The position numbers were made by a program, and so were the translations under genes. DNA of 64,000 bases, from contig CAWIKB010000016.1 of the NCBI GenBank assembly GCA_963836605.1, positions 1-64,000 on the forward strand. The letters are read 5' to 3'. A model generated the notes under the pieces. It worked only from the letters and a program-made list of their open reading frames with translations, was not told where the DNA came from and did no database searches. Of this stretch, positions 36,973 through 46,178 are shown piece after piece (position 1 is the first letter of the stretch; every line of letters begins with the position of its first letter). Source of the DNA: Bog-473 sp963836605 (GTDB lineage: Bacteria > Actinomycetota > Acidimicrobiia > Acidimicrobiales > RAAP-2).

Positions 36973-38496
36973 ATGCGCCGGGTGACCGAGATGCATGACG
37001 TCCCTAAAGGGCTCTCCCGGCGTGATTTCCTCGCGGCTTCCATCGTTGCGACCACAGCCACGGCCCTGGTTCCGACAGTGGTGAATGCGGCGCAGCCCCG
37101 GTCGCGGCGAAGCGTCGGTTCGAAGGAGCTCTTTTCCGAGCTGGACGCCAAAATCAAGAAAGCGATGAAGGGCTTCGTCATTCCGGGCGCGGCGGTCGGC
37201 GTCATCTACAAGGGCCAGGAGTACGTCAAGGGCTACGGGATCACCAACGTCGACTACCCGGTTCCGGTTGACGGCGACACGGTCTTCCGGATCGGCTCCA
37301 CGACGAAGACGTTTACCGCCACCGCTCTCATGCGGTTCGTCGACCAGGGAAAGGTCAGCCTCGATGCCACGGTACGTACCTATCTGCCCAACTTTGCAGT
37401 CTCGGACCCGGGGGCCTCGGCGCAGGTCACCGTGCGCCAGCTCCTCAATCACAGCTCGGGGTGGTTGGGAGACGACTTCCAAAGCTTCGGTGCCGGAGAT
37501 GATGCCCTGGCGCAATTCGTCTCGTCGATGCGACGACTGCCCCAGTTGAACCCTCCCGGTACCGTCTTTTCGTACAACAACGCTGGCCTGTGCGTGGCCG
37601 GACGGATCGTCGAGGTGGTGGCGGGGTCCACCTATGAGGATGCCATTCAGGAATTGGTGCTGAATCCGCTCAAACTCACCCACACCAAGTTCTTCAGCGA
37701 TGAAATTGTCGGCTTCAATGTGGCCGCCTCGCACGATGTGGTCAAGGGGAAGGCAGTCGTGGATCCGTCGGTCTGGGCCTTTCCCCGCAGCATCAACCCC
37801 ACCGGCGCTTTGATCTCGAGTGTCCGCGATCAACTGCGCTACGCCAGATTTCATCTCGGCGACGGCACGACACCCGACGGGGATCGCCTCCTCACGAAGC
37901 ACTCGTTGGAGGTGATGCGCTCCAACCCGGGACCCGGTGGCACCCTCGTGGTGGAGTTGAACGGTATGGGTGCACCCTGGATGCTGCGGCCCAGCGCCGA
38001 AGGCCCGGTCATCGTTCAACATGGGGGGAACTGGCCCGGACAGAGCTCAGGTTTCATGATGGTGCCCAGCCGGGGTTTCGCGATGACACTCCTGACCAAT
38101 TCCGTCGGTGGCCCGAGCCTCCACAACGATCTCTTTGCGGACGACTGGGCGTTGCGGCGTTTCGCCGGGGTCAGCAACCTGCCGGCGGTCGTTCAGAAAT
38201 TGGGAGCCGACGAACTCAAGCCCTATGAGGGTCGTTACAGTGCGGTGAACATCGACGGCCGAGGCGACGAGACCGTGGGGATCTTCGACCTGAAGGCCAA
38301 AGGCGGTCAACTCCACGGCACTCGAACTGCCGGGGGTCAAACGATCGATGTCGATCTGGCCTTCTACCGGCCGGACTACGCATTGGACCTCGACTCAGAA
38401 GGCCAACCGGCCGGGACTCGCTCCAACTTCGTCCGAGCCTCCGACGGCACTGTTGCTTGGTTTCGTACGCACGGACGCATATACGGGCGTCAGTAG
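36973..38496 (+). CDS. Tat-exported serine hydrolase, class-C beta-lactamase fold, copy B
   Basis: The 507-residue protein has a twin-arginine signal (SRRDFLAAS) followed by a hydrophobic stretch and an AQP cleavage site. The hydrolase domain has the SxxK box GSTTK, the YxN box YNN and an HGG box. The C-terminal 130 residues form an extra beta domain (ELKPYEGRYSAV) common in long members. It is exported folded. The ATGs at 36973 and 36991 are both possible. Together with copy A it brackets the ABC1 kinase. Confidence 0.88.
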   Translation: MRRVTEMHDVPKGLSRRDFLAASIVATTATALVPTVVNAAQPRSRRSVGSKELFSELDAKIKKAMKGFVIPGAAVGVIYKGQEYVKGYGITNVDYPVPVDGDTVFRIGSTTKTFTATALMRFVDQGKVSLDATVRTYLPNFAVSDPGASAQVTVRQLLNHSSGWLGDDFQSFGAGDDALAQFVSSMRRLPQLNPPGTVFSYNNAGLCVAGRIVEVVAGSTYEDAIQELVLNPLKLTHTKFFSDEIVGFNVAASHDVVKGKAVVDPSVWAFPRSINPTGALISSVRDQLRYARFHLGDGTTPDGDRLLTKHSLEVMRSNPGPGGTLVVELNGMGAPWMLRPSAEGPVIVQHGGNWPGQSSGFMMVPSRGFAMTLLTNSVGGPSLHNDLFADDWALRRFAGVSNLPAVVQKLGADELKPYEGRYSAVNIDGRGDETVGIFDLKAKGGQLHGTRTAGGQTIDVDLAFYRPDYALDLDSEGQPAGTRSNFVRASDGTVAWFRTHGRIYGRQ

Positions 38497-38518
38497 AGAT
38501 ACGCATCCCTGCAACGAC

Positions 38519-40288
38519 TCATGAATTCCAGCGAGGCGGGTCCCCGCACCAGTGGTGGAACCTGGCGCACATCTCCGCCATGACGGTCTGCGCCAGCTGC
38601 TGGTGCCCAGCGGAGTTCGGGTGGACCCAAGTGTCGTTGCGGAAGATCCAGGGGTCGGACGACCAGGCCTGATGATCGCTCCAATTGGCCGAGGGAGCGG
38701 CGAAGGCGATGTCGCCCACGTGCTGGGTCGACTCGCCCGCCTGGTGGAGGGCCTCCTTGATGCGCTTGTTGGCCTCGGCGGTCAGCGCCGCTGCCTGGTC
38801 CCACTGCGTCACCCGGCGTGCAGGCGTCACCTCTCCGGGATGGCTGAGCGACGTGCACGGGTTCCCCGTGGCGGGACCACTCAATAAGTTGGCGTTCGGT
38901 TGCCAGTTGCCGAAGCTCCAGGGGCAGCCCATCGGGTAGCCGAGAACCAGCACATGGTCTCCATCGTTGAGCAGTGACTCGTAGATGTCGACCAGGTGCT
39001 TGGTCTGCTCGATCTGTTGCCACTGAGCATCGAAGCAGTTGAGGATGCCACCCGGACCGGCTTCGGGCTCCGCCGCCCGGTACAACACCGTTCTGAGACC
39101 GGAATGGCCGACGACGGCCGTATCGGCGCAGGATCCCTTCTGTATGGTCACCAGGCCGAGGACAGAAATGTCGAGGTAGTCGGAGAGAAGGGGGTTGGCA
39201 CCGAGGGTCATCACCACGGTCGCATTCTTGATCTTCTTCAGCTGGGGGCCGAAGCGGCCGTTCGTGACGGGGTCCCAGTCTGCTGGTGTCGACCCCGTAA
39301 CGGCCCAATTCTCGATGGCCGCCGGATCAACGGTCGACTGCCTCTTGGCAATGACGTATGAATAGGCGACTGTGGGTGCTCCGGGCTGGTCGAACCATGG
39401 ACCGGCCACCCAAGGCATCCCGGTGTCGTTGTTGTTCGAGCAGCGGTCGTTGATGGTGGCGGGCGGGGAGCACGCCTCCAGGCTGTTGGTCCCTTTCCAG
39501 TCATTGTCGAAGGACTGATTGACTCCGCAGGTCTTGAGCGGTTCGCCCTCGGTGCCGCAGTACCCGAACCCCGCCGTGACGGAATCGCCGAGGAAGTAGA
39601 CGCGGGGTTCTCCCGCGGGGATGGTCCCGGCGGTGACCGTCCAGCGCGGTTCGAGATTCGGTTCGTTCAGTCCCGAGAACGTCGAGGTGAGGCAGGAGAA
39701 TTGGAGGGGCGGCGCGTCCGGGACGGTCTTGTCGACGGAGCACTGGAGCTCGCCGGGGCTGCCGGTGGCCGGTGCCGTGGTGACATGGCCCGAGACGGAA
39801 TAGCCACTCGGCACCCAGCTGCCGTCCGCCCCGGGAATCGAGATGGTGTAGACGAAGCTGACCGCGGTCTTGAACTGCCCCGAGAATCCCGTGGGGCCAC
39901 CACGGATCCCTGTCCCCGATGTGCCTGGTTGGATGAAGTACGGCTTGTCCTCGTAGCAGAACGAGGCCGATGCTCCTTCGGGCACGGAGCTCGGCACAGG
40001 GTTGGCGCCGGGACAGACCGGGTTACGCGACTCTGCGCCGGTGCCGTCCCGTGTGAGCAGCACCCCCTTGCTGGTGACAATGGTGCCTGTCACCTTCGTG
40101 TCGAAGCCAGCCGGGCTGGTGTCCCTTACGGCAAAAGTACCGGCGCGGGCTGGGGTGTCTCCGACAAGGATCGACAGGCCCGTCGGGAGAGCGCTGACGA
40201 CCAGGAGCAGAATCGACAGGCGCAGGCGCACCTGCCACGTGGCCCGCACAGCCACCCGGCTTCGGGGCGAGCGACGCTTGCTCCGCAT
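38519..40288 (-). CDS. large secreted SGNH hydrolase
   Basis: The product is about 590 residues long and has a basic N-region and signal helix (LRLSILLLVVSALPTGLSILVG). A beta-rich domain of about 200 residues with several Cys precedes an SGNH domain. Block I is GDSVTAG, block III is TLGAN and block V is HPNSAGH with the catalytic His. Numerous Cys residues suggest an extracytoplasmic, disulfide-bonded protein. The start is uncertain: ATGs occur at 40348, 40309 and 40288, and the frame opens at 40489 inside the upstream gene. The enzyme probably removes acyl groups from extracellular substrates. Confidence 0.82.
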   Translation of the reverse strand: MRSKRRSPRSRVAVRATWQVRLRLSILLLVVSALPTGLSILVGDTPARAGTFAVRDTSPAGFDTKVTGTIVTSKGVLLTRDGTGAESRNPVCPGANPVPSSVPEGASASFCYEDKPYFIQPGTSGTGIRGGPTGFSGQFKTAVSFVYTISIPGADGSWVPSGYSVSGHVTTAPATGSPGELQCSVDKTVPDAPPLQFSCLTSTFSGLNEPNLEPRWTVTAGTIPAGEPRVYFLGDSVTAGFGYCGTEGEPLKTCGVNQSFDNDWKGTNSLEACSPPATINDRCSNNNDTGMPWVAGPWFDQPGAPTVAYSYVIAKRQSTVDPAAIENWAVTGSTPADWDPVTNGRFGPQLKKIKNATVVMTLGANPLLSDYLDISVLGLVTIQKGSCADTAVVGHSGLRTVLYRAAEPEAGPGGILNCFDAQWQQIEQTKHLVDIYESLLNDGDHVLVLGYPMGCPWSFGNWQPNANLLSGPATGNPCTSLSHPGEVTPARRVTQWDQAAALTAEANKRIKEALHQAGESTQHVGDIAFAAPSANWSDHQAWSSDPWIFRNDTWVHPNSAGHQQLAQTVMAEMCARFHHWCGDPPRWNS

Positions 40289-40358
40289 TCCTTCGCGTCG
40301 ACCGATCATCGCGTGGCCCGCCGAACTCAACGTGGGGGCGTCGAGCATCGGATTCCGA

Positions 40359-41168
40359 TCATGCACAGCCCTGCAGGACGGTGCCGCTCTTCTCACCTGC
40401 CAGCACAAGGTGAATCGCCTGATGCATCTGATCAGGTTTGACCTGGACGCCGAAGCCAAAGGGTTGGTCGAGCATGGCCAAGACGGCAATCACCACCATC
40501 ATCAGAGTTGCCAAGCTGAGCAGCGCCCAGACCAAGCCCGCTCGGTTGGCGGCGTAGTTCAGCGAGACCAAGAGAAACACCAAAAAAGCGCCAACGTAGA
40601 TCACCACCCACAAGGCGGCTGGAATGTCGGGTGCCGTGAGATACAACAACCTGGCCCGGGATGCGTTGGCGTCACTGAGGATCGACTGGGCACGACCATA
40701 CGCGGAACCCTCTTCCTTAGTGTTGCTGGGGAGGGAGGCAACCTCTTGTCGAAGCTGGTCTCCGAGGGTCAGTGTCCGCGGTGCTTCGAACTGGTTGCCG
40801 TTCTCCATCGACGGCCAGTCGTCGCTGACGATTGACCGCATGTAGCAGACCAAGTCGTGGCGAACGTGGTCCTGGGTCTGAGGAGGGTACGCCCCGACAG
40901 TGTCATAGAGGGTGAGCAGCGAACCGGCCTCCTGCTGAGCGGTGCTTCGCACGGTGGAGTAGTGGCCCACGGCGAAACTCACCAACAGACCCAACAAGAG
41001 GCCGTAGGCAGCCCCAATGAAGCTCAGTGAAGTCCTGAAGTCCGGGGCTGGCAACGACTTGGCTCTGCGCCTCTTGTCGGCCACGAATGCCAACACTCCC
41101 GCCGCGCCCAGCACCAACAACAGGACCAACACATGCATGATCAGGATGCAACCAACATCACCGCGCAT
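40359..41168 (-). CDS. DUF4239-like (bestrophin-like) membrane protein
   Basis: The 269-residue protein has an N-terminal helix (HVLVLLLVLGAAGVLAFVAD), a second helix with FIGAAYGLLLGLLVSFAVG, a soluble middle, and two C-terminal helices. The arrangement and the motif around YSTVRSTAQQEAGSLLTLYDTV resemble the DUF4239 group. I chose the ATG at 41168. The frame opens at 41366. No function can be given. Confidence 0.7.
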   Translation of the reverse strand: MRGDVGCILIMHVLVLLLVLGAAGVLAFVADKRRRAKSLPAPDFRTSLSFIGAAYGLLLGLLVSFAVGHYSTVRSTAQQEAGSLLTLYDTVGAYPPQTQDHVRHDLVCYMRSIVSDDWPSMENGNQFEAPRTLTLGDQLRQEVASLPSNTKEEGSAYGRAQSILSDANASRARLLYLTAPDIPAALWVVIYVGAFLVFLLVSLNYAANRAGLVWALLSLATLMMVVIAVLAMLDQPFGFGVQVKPDQMHQAIHLVLAGEKSGTVLQGCA

Positions 41169-41384
41169 CGATCCATGACCTACCGCCTCTCCTGCGCCAG
41201 CAGCGTAACCGCCATGAGCATCCGGCGCTGAGATCAGCGACGGCTCAGATCGGCCGCGCATTAGCTGATCGCGACCGTCTTGGTTCCTCAGATCCGTTGG
41301 CCAGGAGTGAAACATGCTCCGATTGCTTGGAGGATTCGGTCTGGCCGAAGGCGGCGTTGGCGGCACGACCGCCCAGCCCGGCGG

Positions 41385-41837
41385 TTACTTGGCCGACGCC
41401 GGTCGGGGGAGCCGCAGCTCTGCCGTGCCCGTGACGTGCTCGCCCAGGTCCCCCGCCGCCCGGAAGGCGACCTGCACCATACCTTCGTCACCGTCCGGCG
41501 CGAGTTCGGTCACCTCGCCGGTGTAGGTGAGGGTGTGACCGGGGAACACGGGTACGCCCAGCCGGACGGCCATCTTGGTGATCCGGGCGTCGGGCCCGGC
41601 CCAATCGGTGAGGAAGCGGCTGCAGTAGGCGGTGTCGGACAGGATGTTCATGAAGATGTCCGGCGCGCCTTGGGCGTTGGCGAAGGCGCGGTCGTGGTGG
41701 GCGGGCATGAAGTCCCGGGTGGCGATGGCCCCGGCCACGATGATCGTCGCGGTGACGTCGAGCATCAGGGGCGGGAGCGTGTCACCCACGGCCAGGGAAC
41801 CGAAGTCGCAGGTGCCCGGGAAGACGGACGCGCTCAC
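41385..41837 (-). CDS. MaoC-type hotdog dehydratase, ChsH1-like
   Basis: The 150-residue hotdog-fold protein has the MaoC-like hydratase pattern (ATRDFMPAHHDRAFANAQGAPDIFMN and MAVRLGVPVFPGHTLTYTGEV). Its GTG overlaps the stop of the upstream hotdog gene, so the two form a coupled pair. In steroid and side-chain degradation such pairs (ChsH1-ChsH2) make a heteromeric enoyl-CoA hydratase. The pairing is the basis for that suggestion. Confidence 0.8.
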   Translation of the reverse strand: MSASVFPGTCDFGSLAVGDTLPPLMLDVTATIIVAGAIATRDFMPAHHDRAFANAQGAPDIFMNILSDTAYCSRFLTDWAGPDARITKMAVRLGVPVFPGHTLTYTGEVTELAPDGDEGMVQVAFRAAGDLGEHVTGTAELRLPRPASAK

Positions 41838-42528
41838 CGAGCACCGGCCAAGACGAACTGGTGGAGAACCAGATCGTCATACCATGCGGCATACCGCTGG
41901 ATGAGCAACTTGTGTTGGCGGACTCCGTCCCAGAAGGACTCGGTGCAAGGGATGGCCGAGGGACCCAGTCGCGCGCTCACGGCGCGCTCGTCGTGGGTTG
42001 GAACTTGAGGATGCGGAAGCGCTGGCGGCCCACCACCGCGCCTTCCTGATCGGTGTAGGTGGTTAGCCAGGTGACGAAGCGGCCTGGTCCCATGCTCGTT
42101 GCCTTCTCCTCGGAGATGGACTCGAAGACCGTGCTGGTCGAGACGACGTCGCCGGGACGCAGATAGCGCTCGAACTCGAACTCGGAGTTGGTGGCCAGGG
42201 TGGCCACGTAGCCTGCCCGGTCGAGGATGGACAGGGGAGCCTCCCCGGTGGCCTCGACGGGTGAGCCACCGCGCTCGGCGATGCCAGTGATCTTGGGCGT
42301 TGCCATCGACCACGTCTGGAGCATCAGCGGCGGGGCCACGATGCCCCCGAAGCGGGACCGTGCGGCCGCCTCGGGGTCGGTGTAGATCGGGTTGGCGTCC
42401 TCGAACGCCGCCGCCCAGTGCCTGATCATGGGCTCGTTCACCGGGTCGGGTGCCACCGAAACGGCATGTGACCCGACCGGTTGGCCGATCAGTGCCGCGA
42501 GCTGCTCGTCGACTGTCTCGTCGCTCAC
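41834..42528 (-). CDS. ChsH2-like hotdog hydratase lacking its DUF35 domain, frameshifted
   Basis: The first 183 residues are a MaoC-N/FAS1-like hotdog domain (VNEPMIRHWAAAFEDANPIYTD, FGGIVAPPLMLQTW, FEFERYLRPGDVV, ending RQRFRILKFQP). The frame then stops at 41977, but a neighbouring frame continues with CTESFWDGVRQHKLLIQRYAAW and ends at 41834, overlapping the next start by GTGA. FWDG...LxIQR is the opening helix of DUF35 in ChsH2 proteins. The Cys residues and the whole OB-fold that should follow are missing. One indel near 42000 plus loss of DUF35 explains the picture. Confidence 0.65.
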
Positions 42529-42708
42529 CCGTCCTCCAGTCTGTTCCCCGACCGCACGGTCGCCATTGTGCCTCGGGCGCGCGGTCAGCGAACACCGAGC
42601 GCCCTACCCCTCGAAGGCCTCGGGGCCGAGACCTGGTGCGTCCACGGATGTCGCCCGAGAACCGGTTGGTAGTGATCGAGGGGGTCTTGGTTGGTTGGTA
42701 AGAATTTT

Positions 42709-42780
42709 GGTGGGCTACCGACACAACCCCCCTGGGCTGGGCTCGGTCATTCGATACGAAGGCCACTTGCCACGCTAACA
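42709..42780. repeat. dispersed repeat R2, copy 1
   Basis: A 72-base segment starting ggtgggctaccgacac and ending ccacgctaaca is repeated at 50053-50124 with clear similarity. It is noncoding and may be the end of a decayed insertion element. Confidence 0.6.
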
Positions 42781-42800
42781 GTCCGGATTTCCCACCTTCC

Positions 42801-42830
42801 GGGTGCTTGGTTCGAGTCCCCCTGCGCTCA
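42801..42830 (+). other. tRNA 3'-end fragment (T-arm and acceptor remnant)
   Basis: The stretch gcttggttcgagtccccctgcgctca has the T-loop (ttcgagt) and a 3' acceptor-like strand, but no anticodon arm or 5' acceptor strand lies upstream. Such scars are left where integrases use tRNA genes as attachment sites. The region 42529-43134 contains no gene otherwise. Confidence 0.45.
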
Positions 42831-42840
42831 TGTTCACGAC

Positions 42841-42928
42841 GTGACACGAAAGAACGAGAGGGGCCCCGGGAACGGCCGGAAGCCGGACAAGGGGCGAGGC
42901 ACCGCCCACTCAGAGGCGAGCGACGAGC
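42841..42928. repeat. dispersed repeat R1, copy 1 (ggccggaagccgg core)
   Basis: The sequence gtgacacgaaagaa...gggccccgggaac, then cggccggaagccgg and ggcgagcgacgagc, recurs at 61122-61209 with roughly 80 percent identity, and its core recurs at 58351-58400 and 61230-61275. It is GC-rich, can form hairpins and is noncoding. Confidence 0.65.
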
Positions 42929-43134
42929 CCGGCTGCGATCGGCGGCCTCTCACCCCGCTCCAGCGTCCTGGTCAACAACGCTGACGGGAATCACAACGAA
43001 CCGCAGCCGACCTATCAGGGCAGACGACTACCGAACGCTGCCGAGAGTTGCCTTTGGGGTTGGCCGACACCTCGGTCGACAGGGGCGACCTGCCGACGCC
43101 GCTGGCCGGACGCGAGAGACGTCCGTGCCTTACG

Positions 43135-44433
43135 TCAGAATCGGCCTAACAATCGAGTCCGGTGTTCGTGGGCCGGTGTTGTCTCCATGACGGATGGAGC
43201 CCTGTCTGAAGACGTTTGGAACCAACTGACATATCGATTCACGAGGGGCGACGCTGAGAGCCCATGAACGAGGACCGACAGACCCACTGTGAGATACGTC
43301 ACGGTGGCGATCTCCGCAGAGTGTGGAAGACGGGCGTCTTCCACGATCACCGCGAACACGATCGACGCCAGTCCCCGAGGGCCGAACCAGCCCATGAAAG
43401 CAACGGTTGCCGATCGGGCATGCGTGCCAAAGAGCGCGATGGCCACCGGTACCATCCGCACGACGGTCAGACTCAGCACCGAATAGAGGACGATGTGCCA
43501 ACTTATGTGCTTTAACGCTGGACCAAAAAGTACCGCCCCGAAGATGAGGAAAGTGACGCTGTCGAGCGTGGCCCCGGTCTCCTCGGTGAAGAGCATGGCT
43601 TGGGCTACATCGTCTCGGGCAAGCAGACCAAAGAGGGCACCAGCCAAGAAGGCGGCGATGAACCCCGACCCCCCGAGTGCGTCGGCCGCGCCGTAGGCGG
43701 CAATTGTCGTCGCCAGCGGAACGATCTGCTGCCACGTCTCGTCAATGAGATTTCGCCGAGTTGCGAGGACGACGATTACAGCGGAAAGCAAGGCGGCGCC
43801 GGCGCCACAGAGGACGCCGTAACCGATCTCTTCAACCACGACGGTCAGTGGATGGGCCTCAGCGCCTGCCGCGGTGGCGAGAAGGATCAGCAGCAACGGC
43901 ACGCAGATCCCGTCATTGAGGCCGCTTTCAACGTTCAGCGATTGCCGCACGACCTGGGGAAGCCGGTCATCGGTGACGACGGCACTCCCGAGTCCGGCGT
44001 CGGTTGGGGCGAGGACGACCCCAAGGATCAAAGCATCATTGAGGGAGAAGGACCTGAAGAGCACAAAGGCCGTGAGCCCACCCGCAACGACCGTCAAGAT
44101 CAGGCCAACGCCGAGCAAACGTACTGGCATCGATGCCTCGCTCTTCAGTGCATGGAGGTTTATGCGAGACGAATCAGAGAACAACACGACGGCGAGGGTC
44201 GCCTCAGCAAGCGTCCGAACGGTCGAGCTGGTTGGTCGGGCTGCGATCTCGTCGAGCACGAGAGGGCCGACGAGAACGCCGATGGCGACCACCAGGATCG
44301 CTGGGGTGAGCGGGGTCCCCGACAGGTACCGCGACACGGATGCGACGAGCAGCAGCGACACTCCGACAATGGCGAGTCCCGCTCCCACGGTTAGAGAACG
44401 CCTGCTCGCGATCCGATGAAACGCATAATCCAC
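43135..44433 (-). CDS. CPA1-type Na+/H+ (cation:proton) antiporter
   Basis: The 432-residue membrane protein has 11-12 helices and the CPA1 motifs LAPTDAGLGSAVV and NVESGLNDGICVP, whose Asp residues bind the exchanged ion. A GWFGPRGLASIVFA helix follows. There is no C-terminal regulatory domain. It should exchange Na+ or K+ for protons across the membrane. It stands alone at the edge of the mobile region. Confidence 0.92.
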   Translation of the reverse strand: MDYAFHRIASRRSLTVGAGLAIVGVSLLLVASVSRYLSGTPLTPAILVVAIGVLVGPLVLDEIAARPTSSTVRTLAEATLAVVLFSDSSRINLHALKSEASMPVRLLGVGLILTVVAGGLTAFVLFRSFSLNDALILGVVLAPTDAGLGSAVVTDDRLPQVVRQSLNVESGLNDGICVPLLLILLATAAGAEAHPLTVVVEEIGYGVLCGAGAALLSAVIVVLATRRNLIDETWQQIVPLATTIAAYGAADALGGSGFIAAFLAGALFGLLARDDVAQAMLFTEETGATLDSVTFLIFGAVLFGPALKHISWHIVLYSVLSLTVVRMVPVAIALFGTHARSATVAFMGWFGPRGLASIVFAVIVEDARLPHSAEIATVTYLTVGLSVLVHGLSASPLVNRYVSWFQTSSDRAPSVMETTPAHEHRTRLLGRF

Positions 44434-45269
44434 AGCATCTCATTTGCTGTCGCGATGTAGGAATTGAATGGCGGCATCGTGATCAGACCGGTAATTCGGC
44501 GGCTTGGATAGAGCTGACATCGGGATGGGCGGGTGCGCGGGACTATGCAATGCTTCACATTGCTGAACAAGTGGCAAAGACTCGACCGACCACGTCCTGC
44601 TGATCGTTCGGCGTTCCTTGGTGGTGAGTGGATCTGAGATTGATCGCTAGATCGGTATCGTCGCTGGAGTGATCGCTGGCAGCAGCCACGACATTGGTGG
44701 CTGGATCAAGGCCCCGATAGCTCTAGGTCTTGGTCTCCTTGCCAGTCGAAGTACTCCACGAACCTGACGGAGATCCCTGGGCGACCAGACCTTCGGGTCG
44801 GTCCACTTACGACGCACCAGCTCACGACTTCGGCGGAGCAGGGTGTAGGGCTGTACCAAGAACCGAGAAGCGCCGTATTCCTGAGGCTCCTATGCCCGCG
44901 CCCGATTTCCGTTCCATCGGTCATCGGTGCGTCACGCCCACTGCACGTCTCTGTCCACAGTCATCGAGAAAGAGATCTGTTGGCGTGACCACATCACGGA
45001 GGCACGAGCCGGTGCTGGCGCCTGGCGATGGCTTCGGCAATAGCCTTCGCGAAGCGGTAGGCGCGTGACGAGTACACCGTGCAGCTGCCGACTATCTCGG
45101 CTGTTTCACCCGCTTCGTTCGGGCAGAAGTGTGTCCCGCCATGCAGCCAGCGCCTCCTCGCTGGGGTCCGGCCGGGATAGGAACGCTTCTGACGCAAGCC
45201 CTCGCTCCGATCGGAACGTGCGTATCCCTACCGTCGCCACCGGCGTGGGAACCCCTGGCCTAACACGGC
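44434..45269. other. 836-base stretch without a supported gene
   Basis: Several open frames of 60-110 codons exist on both strands. Their translations are Arg/Ser/Pro-rich and match nothing I recognise. No RNA gene or long repeat is visible. It may be decayed coding sequence. Confidence 0.5.
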
Positions 45270-45620
45270 TCAAACGTCACCGCTCGAGTGTGCGTCAGGC
45301 TGGACCGATTTCTTTGGGCCGGTTTTGGCGGACTCAACTCGCCCCCCACTTGGGGGGCTTGAGCCGGTGGCGTCTGTCACCTCGTCACCTCGTTCTCGAT
45401 GGCGGCGGCGCCAGAGGCGGTCGAAGAGCACAACCACCGCTATCAGAACGCCCCCAATAGCGAAGACAATGGCGACGATTCGAATCATCCTGAAAACGCG
45501 TCGCCCCACGCCGTGGGCCCGGTCAACTACCTCGAGTACCTGCTGGGCGGTGTCCAGGGCAGACTGGACATGAGCCAGATCGGTCTCGGCTTGCACGATT
45601 GCGCTATCGAACGTGGTCAT
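45270..45620 (-). CDS. small membrane protein with an N-terminal coiled coil
   Basis: The 116-residue protein has a heptad-like N-terminal helix (residues 3-35, TDLAHVQSALDTAQQVLEVVDRA), one membrane helix (about 47-66) and a charged Ser/Pro-rich tail. It resembles no named family. The composition is protein-like and the reading frame is clean. It lies alone between the antiporter and the IS110 nest. Confidence 0.55.
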   Translation of the reverse strand: MTTFDSAIVQAETDLAHVQSALDTAQQVLEVVDRAHGVGRRVFRMIRIVAIVFAIGGVLIAVVVLFDRLWRRRHRERGDEVTDATGSSPPSGGRVESAKTGPKKSVQPDAHSSGDV

Positions 45621-45864
45621 GTCAGGGCCTCACGTCAGGGGCAAGAAGGTGACAGCCATGTCATCCATGTTCTACAGAGTACGTACAGCTGGAAGTCGCC
45701 AGGCGGAAATTACGATAGGAGGGCGTTTCGCTAGGTCACGTGACCGCTCACGAATCCGAGAAGAACGCGTCGGTGAGTCCTTCCCCGGGCCGACCGAGGT
45801 GGCGATCACGGAGATCTCGTCGCCAGGTCCGCTTATCGCCTAGACACCCCACGCCGCTAAGTCG

Positions 45865-46178
45865 TCAAGCCGCCACAGCGGATTCGTCGCATGGCCAGGC
45901 GATGGTCTCGTCGTAGAGGACTCCCCGGCCAAGGCAGACATGGAGGATCCCGACCAGGCGGTTGCCAAGTTGACGGAGAGCCTGATGGTGGGTTTTGCCT
46001 CTGGCTCGTAGTTCGTCGTAGTAACGCTTGGCACCGGGCGACTTGGTCAGCGTGCAAAAGGCCCACTGAGCGCAGGCATCGCCCAGTCGGTGGTTGCGGG
46101 CATAGCGGGCCAGCACGACCCGGCTGTGACCTGAGGCTTTGGTGATGGGCGACGTGCCGGCGTAGTTCTTGCGAGACT
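45865..46178 (-). pseudogene. IS110 transposase (outer element), C-terminal piece
   Basis: About 100 codons encode the IS110 C-terminal transposase_20 tail (RKNYAGTSPITKASGHSRVVLARYARN, then QWAFCTLTKSPGAKRYYDELR). The piece begins abruptly at the left end of the inner IS110 element and continues the frame of the N-terminal part at 47505-48410. Removing the inner element restores a join of the type DPK-SRKNYAG. The 244 bases before it (45621-45864) hold nothing recognisable. Confidence 0.85.

Noticed and set aside
42735..42830. A possible complete tRNA gene ending at gcgctca
   Set aside because: No matching 5' acceptor strand or anticodon arm can be placed upstream, so only a 3' fragment is supported.
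44730..45197. Small frames of 67-112 codons on both strands as new genes
   Set aside because: No ribosome site, no start context and no protein-like composition. I cannot support any of them.
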